Source: Rariloculus sp963665575 (lineage in GTDB: Bacteria; Pseudomonadota; Gammaproteobacteria; Steroidobacterales; Rariloculaceae). Taken from it: a stretch of 64,000 nucleotides of DNA. The notes below the pieces were generated by a model. The model was not told the DNA's origin. It made no database searches and saw nothing but the letters and a program-made list of their open reading frames with translations. The position numbers were made by a program, and so were the translations under genes. Location: the NCBI GenBank assembly GCA_963665575.2, contig CAXXDW010000006.1:186001-250000 (forward strand). Reading direction: 5' to 3'. Below are positions 60,493 to 64,000 of the stretch, piece after piece (within the stretch, counting starts at the first letter, position 1; the number at the start of each line of letters is the position of its first letter).

Positions 60493-60963
60493 ATGAAAGA
60501 CTCCTACGAACAACGCATAACAAAGCTAGGGACGTGGCAACAGTGCGAAATTTTCGCTAAGAATGCGGAAGAGCGGGGTCGACCAGACTTAGCGATCTTT
60601 GCCAAACGCAGAGCCGTGGAGTTGCGTGCATCACTACACACGGCTCAAACTCTTTCAGAAAAGGAATCATTGCGAGCTGTATACGCTTACGAAGAAACTC
60701 TTGCGAGAAAACATGGAAAGCGAATTCGTGCTTCCCGGACTTGGCAAATGATTAAACGGCACGGAATTATTCACGCAGTTGAGCGCGCGGTTAACCGCAC
60801 AGAAGAGACACAAGGTTACATGGCGTTGGCGGATATGGGAATGCTCGACTACGCTTTTGAAAGTGTTGTTTTACGACATTCAGAATTGTTTCGAATTGAA
60901 ACCGTCAAACGAGCGAAAACGCGTGTCAAGAACTGGGACGCGGAAAAGGACAGATCAACATAA
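60493..60963 (+). CDS. Hypothetical protein, 156 aa, accessory region
   Basis: The product begins KDSYEQRITKLGTWQQCEIFAKNAEERGRPDLAIFAKRRAVELRA and appears all-helical and basic. The ending is KRAKTRVKNWDAEKDRST, and a central RASRTWQMIKRHGIIHAVERAVNR stands out as strongly conserved-looking. I recognise no domain, but similar proteins do appear in mobile and defence regions. The ATG at 60493 has AAAGGG upstream. The surroundings are AT-rich like the HEPN gene, so both are probably from the same transferred segment. Confidence 0.6.
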   Translation: MKDSYEQRITKLGTWQQCEIFAKNAEERGRPDLAIFAKRRAVELRASLHTAQTLSEKESLRAVYAYEETLARKHGKRIRASRTWQMIKRHGIIHAVERAVNRTEETQGYMALADMGMLDYAFESVVLRHSELFRIETVKRAKTRVKNWDAEKDRST

Positions 60964-62035
60964 GTTAGACGAAAGATCTACTTGGTGAAGACGATCTTTC
61001 GTGTACGCGAGCATCTCAGGGGTTCAGGAAAATAGATTGCCTTGCTCAACAGTCAATATTGCTACTGAACTCACCGAGGCATAATGGGGAAAAGCTCGGC
61101 GAAGCAGCTCATATGGCAGGTAGGGGGATGCAGAGAGCGGAGGGCAGTTGTTCGAGAATCAGATGTTACTTGAACATACGGTTCGTGCAACCTGATTTGT
61201 GAAACCGTTTGGTTGAGAAAACGGGTAATGCGAAGATGTCAGATATAATTGAGTTTTCTTGTCTTGGATCCCGGGCAGATCAAGTACCAAGGCGCACTCA
61301 TCGTAGCCTGCACCCCTATTGACCACCTCGCCGATCGCTTGGCGCGTGGCCACCATCTGGGAGTGTGCGCTACGCAAAGACGGGGCAAGCATTACTGCGA
61401 GGGCACTTGAACGGTGGTTACGAAGTACCGAGAGCGAATTTGAGACAACCGTAAATTGGCTCCTGGAGAGCCGTGTGGGCCAACCTTACGGGCGCTGACG
61501 CGACCGCGCGTTCGGCCTTTGCAGTCCAGTCGTGCACGAGCGCCATTCGCGGAGCTTATCGTTCAGACTCACTTCTGTCTACTGCGTTGATTCGCATCAA
61601 AGCGAAGCGAACAAATCACTCAGATCCGCATCCGGCGATGCGCTAACATTACCGTTGCGCGCCGACTCCGCTCCGGCCCCATTTCGTCTGATTACAATCA
61701 GCGCCCACTACGGTCGAGTCGTGACCCCCGAAAACGAGGTCACCCTTTCAGCCACGGTGACCTAAGGCGAGGCTTTATCCATCGCATGGCGCCAAACGGC
61801 CGGCATACCGAAAACGCAGGACCCGACCGACTCGCTCACCTCGTCCTTCACAGCTCCCGTAAGCTTCCCCCCGCGTGACACAGTCTGAAGTTGGAGTTTT
61901 CTGGCAGGATACCCCCAGCCATGTTCAGACGACGAATTGAAACAGCCGGAAACTCTACTTTAGAACTGTCCCGTTGACGGGGAAGCTTACGCTCCGTTCG
62001 TGGACACCTTGGCCATGCAGTTATCGCCTGCGCAA
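60964..62035. other. 1.07-kb region without an intact gene
   Basis: This stretch has mixed base composition and short broken frames. One recognisable gene remnant is listed at 61650-61887. No transposase, integrase or tRNA could be supported. It separates the HEPN block from the AAA+/nuclease operon. Confidence 0.5.
61650..61887 (+). pseudogene. Remnant of an Ig-like/PKD-type surface protein
   Basis: The plus frame reads ITISAHYGRVVTPENEVTLSATVT, then a TAA at 61763-61765, and continues GEALSIAWRQTAG and DPTDSLTSSFTAP, the typical blocks of an Ig-like/PKD beta-sandwich repeat. The stop sits in the middle of the domain and there is no proper start, so this is a decayed fragment. Confidence 0.55.
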
Positions 62036-62761
62036 TCATGTCGAGAGCCAACGCGCATAGGCTCGAAGATCAATCATTGGCACGGTCCCGCTGAACTGGA
62101 GTTGTGAGATCAGCCTAAAGAGGAACGCGGTGGCTGGCTTACCGCCCGCTCGGATTTGATATGTACCTGACTCTGCGTCAAAGGCAAACAGTCCATGTGC
62201 AGCGACACATCCGAGATCCAGCCGGTTTTCATCATTGGTATTTTCCAACGCTGCGACTAGGGGCTTGCTTAGAGGCGGAGTCCAGTCGCTCTCGAACGTC
62301 AGCAAGCCGCCGCAAATAGGAATTGGCGGTTTCGCCGGATATGTTCCCTTTGCGTAGGGAATAGGCAGGCTAGTCCGATGAAGCCGTCGCACGCTCGCAA
62401 TCTTTTTCTGGGCATACGCCACGTGCTGCGCGTTGGCCGACTGCTTGGCTTCAAAGACAGCATAGATGCTCTCGGCTGGTACGATAATTTGACCCTCATA
62501 GCGGAAGATAAAGGGCGAATACTGCCGGTCGAAAATGACCACATCAATCTGCTCGCTGAACGCCCCCTCACTGTCAACTACGTGCGCCGTTTCTGCTTGG
62601 TACCGCTTGGGCAGATATTGGCGCAATAGTTCTAGCCAAACTGCTTCGCTCGCGTCTCCCTTGGTACCAGGGTGGTGAAGGCTCTTCCGAACCGTCTCCA
62701 ACCGCTGCTGAATGTCATCATGCAACCCAGCTAGGAGATGTTCAAGCGACCAACTGCTCAT
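62036..62761 (-). CDS. DUF6602-like, PD-(D/E)xK-type nuclease candidate
   Basis: This 241-residue protein has an N-terminal helical part (LEHLLAGLHDDIQQRLETVRKSL), then HHPGTKGDASEAVWLELLRQYLPKRY. A nuclease-like core with QIDVVIFDRQYSPF (Asp at about 73) and IYAVFEAK (E104, K106) follows. Together they give a D...ExK pattern of the restriction-endonuclease fold, and match the DUF6602 family as I remember it. Two bases separate its ATG from the stop of the AAA+ ATPase gene, so the two form a tight operon. In several anti-phage systems an AAA+ ATPase controls a nuclease of this kind; that role here is inferred. Confidence 0.7.
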   Translation of the reverse strand: MSSWSLEHLLAGLHDDIQQRLETVRKSLHHPGTKGDASEAVWLELLRQYLPKRYQAETAHVVDSEGAFSEQIDVVIFDRQYSPFIFRYEGQIIVPAESIYAVFEAKQSANAQHVAYAQKKIASVRRLHRTSLPIPYAKGTYPAKPPIPICGGLLTFESDWTPPLSKPLVAALENTNDENRLDLGCVAAHGLFAFDAESGTYQIRAGGKPATAFLFRLISQLQFSGTVPMIDLRAYARWLST

Positions 62762-62763
62762 GT

Positions 62764-63693
62764 CTAGTTCTCCTGAAATGGAGGAGTTGGCGACATCTGC
62801 TTCGCTAGCGCCAGCGCGCGAGTTCCATCGACGGGCCTTTCAGGAAAGGCATCCAACAAAATTGTGGGTAGAAGTCGTTGCGTCAGGTCAGAAAACGTAA
62901 ATCCATAAGCCTGGCCGTCGCGGGCGCCCGTGGCCGTGACCATCGCTCCTACTTCCAGCTCCGACAGCCCTAGTTCCTTCAATATTGGACTGAGCACAGC
63001 ACTGCGTTGCCCACCATCCGGACGTGCAAATGGCAGTATGTCGGCTGCTCGCCGGAGTAACGCTGGATCAAGCGCGCCCAGTCTGTTGGTGCACATAATT
63101 ATTGCAGCCGGAACAGCTTTATTTGCAATTCGGTCTACGCCGCGGATGAACGCATTAACCCCTGCCCGATCTTCATGATGCATTTGAGTTGTCTCACGAG
63201 ACTCTGCTAGCGCGTCCGCCTCATCCACCAAGAGGATTACTGCTCCTCGACCTGCGCCGTTTGGCGTCTTGAGCTTCAACGCCTCTGCAAGCGTATAGTC
63301 GAACGCGGCGGCCAACAGGTCAGTCATTTCGCCAACCCTGCCCTTACCTCGCGCCGAAAGGCTCATAGGAAGAAGCGTGATCTCGATGTCCTCCTGTCGC
63401 GCCACTGCGTCGCCGATTGTTTCTGCAAGCTCCGACTTACCAGACCCCACATCGCCTGCGAGAATAACGAGTGGTGGCCGTCGCACAACAGTACTCAGGA
63501 TGCCATTCGCATTCGGATGGTACTTCTTGGCCCACTCTTTCAGACTGACCGGGTTGACGAGCACGCTAATCATCTTCGTTAGACGCGCTTTGTGGTGGTC
63601 GAGTCCGACTAGCCTGGCCAGCCGATCCTTGGCCTCAATGTCGGGATAGGTGATCGGCCTTTCGAATAAATTTAGCGTAGGCATGGTTTCCAT
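62764..63693 (-). CDS. AAA+ ATPase
   Basis: This 309-residue protein has a AAA+ module: Walker A LAGDVGSGKSELAE (about 79-91), Walker B AVILLVDEADALAESRE (151-166), sensor-1 IIMCTNRLGALDP (T202/N203) and an arginine-finger region ALLRRAADILPF (R214/R215). After the core there is only a small lid domain. The N-terminus has PDIEAKDRLARLVGLDHHKARLTK. The overall size and the TN..ALDPALLRR block resemble the Pch2/TRIP13-like and CDC48-like small ATPases seen in defence operons, including Cap6 of CBASS. No HORMA or CD-NTase gene is visible, but the window ends 300 bases upstream. The ATG at 63691-63693 has GGAG nine bases before it. Confidence 0.85.
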   Translation of the reverse strand: METMPTLNLFERPITYPDIEAKDRLARLVGLDHHKARLTKMISVLVNPVSLKEWAKKYHPNANGILSTVVRRPPLVILAGDVGSGKSELAETIGDAVARQEDIEITLLPMSLSARGKGRVGEMTDLLAAAFDYTLAEALKLKTPNGAGRGAVILLVDEADALAESRETTQMHHEDRAGVNAFIRGVDRIANKAVPAAIIMCTNRLGALDPALLRRAADILPFARPDGGQRSAVLSPILKELGLSELEVGAMVTATGARDGQAYGFTFSDLTQRLLPTILLDAFPERPVDGTRALALAKQMSPTPPFQEN

Positions 63694-63695
63694 TA

Positions 63696-64000
63696 TTAGA
63701 AGCTCCGTACACTTGAACGGTTAAGGGCGCGACCCCCAGCAGAATACGTGTGATCTGAGCAAAAGTACCCATTCACCCCGGGCTCTGTAGCTGGTGTTCT
63801 TCGGAAGGGCAATGAACTCTCGAATGCCGTTCTCTCGGTGTCTGACAACCATGCCCAAGCAGGACTGTACGTAAGGAAACTGCAGAACGACGCGCCTGAA
63901 GTGTTGGCTCCCGGCCGTATCCGACCGGGATCGTCGTCATTGGCCGAGCCGCCGGCAAGTTCTTGCGCCGTATAGCGCAGCGTCGGTGATATCCAATCAC
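63696..64000 (-). other. Open frame running off the right edge, upstream of AAA+ gene
   Basis: In one minus frame there is no stop from the edge (about 64000) to a TAA at 63696-63698, about 100 codons; segments read TLRYTAQELAGGSANDDDPG and TSGASFCSFLTYSP. It would end only two bases before the AAA+ start, as in an operon. Another frame also has a long open part (VVRHRENGIREFIALP). I cannot choose between them or show that either is coding. Confidence 0.2.

Noticed and set aside
61090..61520. Group II intron or IS remnant
   Set aside because: Short GAGCCGTGTG-like and TACGGTTCG-like strings occur but no reverse transcriptase or transposase frame and no domain structure could be shown.
61763..61765. 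TAA inside the Ig-like frame as a recoded codon
   Set aside because: TAA is not recoded to Sec or Pyl, and the surrounding sequence lacks a start; a decayed gene is simpler.
1..64000. tRNA or rRNA genes
   Set aside because: No cloverleaf T-arm motif in a suitable context and no rRNA-like sequence were seen by eye.

Overview
The window is GC-rich chromosomal DNA with dense, mostly short operons. The gene content suggests a free-living aerobic heterotrophic proteobacterium, probably a gammaproteobacterium of marine or sediment type. The signs are exported PQQ quinoproteins, diheme and cytochrome-b partners, seven or so Tat-type secreted enzymes, an arylsulfatase/arylsulfotransferase pair, YadGH, YbdK and an ArsC-family selenoprotein. 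I cannot name the genus. No rRNA, tRNA, CRISPR array or complete IS element was seen.

Layout. (1) 1-4987, minus strand: an exported molybdenum hydroxylase of PaoABC type (Mo subunit, Tat-targeted [2Fe-2S] subunit, FAD subunit with an extra Cys-rich loop), followed by a 50-residue membrane protein and a cytochrome b, which together look like a route for electrons into the quinone pool. (2) 5281-10561, minus: a frameshifted esterase, an acyl-CoA synthetase translationally coupled to an atypical Nramp-fold transporter, and an aldo/keto reductase. (3) 10750-20031: a frameshifted AsmA-like protein, YadGH ABC exporter, GloB, a PQQ sugar dehydrogenase, a secreted metallo-beta-lactamase-fold enzyme and a secreted cyclase-family enzyme. 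(4) 20032-20379: an ArsC-family selenoprotein with an in-frame UGA and a SECIS-like hairpin. (5) 20698-24759: a PQQ alcohol-type dehydrogenase and three exported proteins of unclear role. (6) 24832-30631: a YdiJ-like FAD/Fe-S 2-hydroxyacid dehydrogenase divergent from a serine-glyoxylate-type aminotransferase and a GntP-type permease, suggesting hydroxyacid/glyoxylate metabolism. (7) 30644-42680: membrane-anchored winged-helix regulator, YbdK, lipoprotein quinoprotein, arylsulfatase, arylsulfotransferase, two MBL enzymes and a quinone oxidoreductase. (8) 43080-47957: ThDP lyase/decarboxylase of the 2-hydroxyacyl-CoA lyase/oxalyl-CoA decarboxylase group, a frameshifted class III CoA transferase, diheme cytochrome c and TetR regulator. 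(9) 48206-57136: exported enzymes, ending with a Tat-exported ThDP enzyme coupled by ATGA overlap to a diheme cytochrome c.

(10) 57638-64000 is an accessory region: a NERD-helicase, then clearly AT-richer DNA with a HEPN-type protein and an unknown protein, a stretch of decayed sequence, and a two-gene AAA+ ATPase/nuclease-like operon. It resembles a defence island.

Four long genes (5281-6388, 10750-13595, 44933-46187, 48206-49694) are each broken by what looks like a single-base indel, three of them at short G/C homopolymers, with otherwise intact reading frames. This pattern is at least as compatible with residual sequencing error as with true pseudogenes. Four intergenic tandem-repeat clusters (66-, 66-, 39- and 14-bp periods) are also present.
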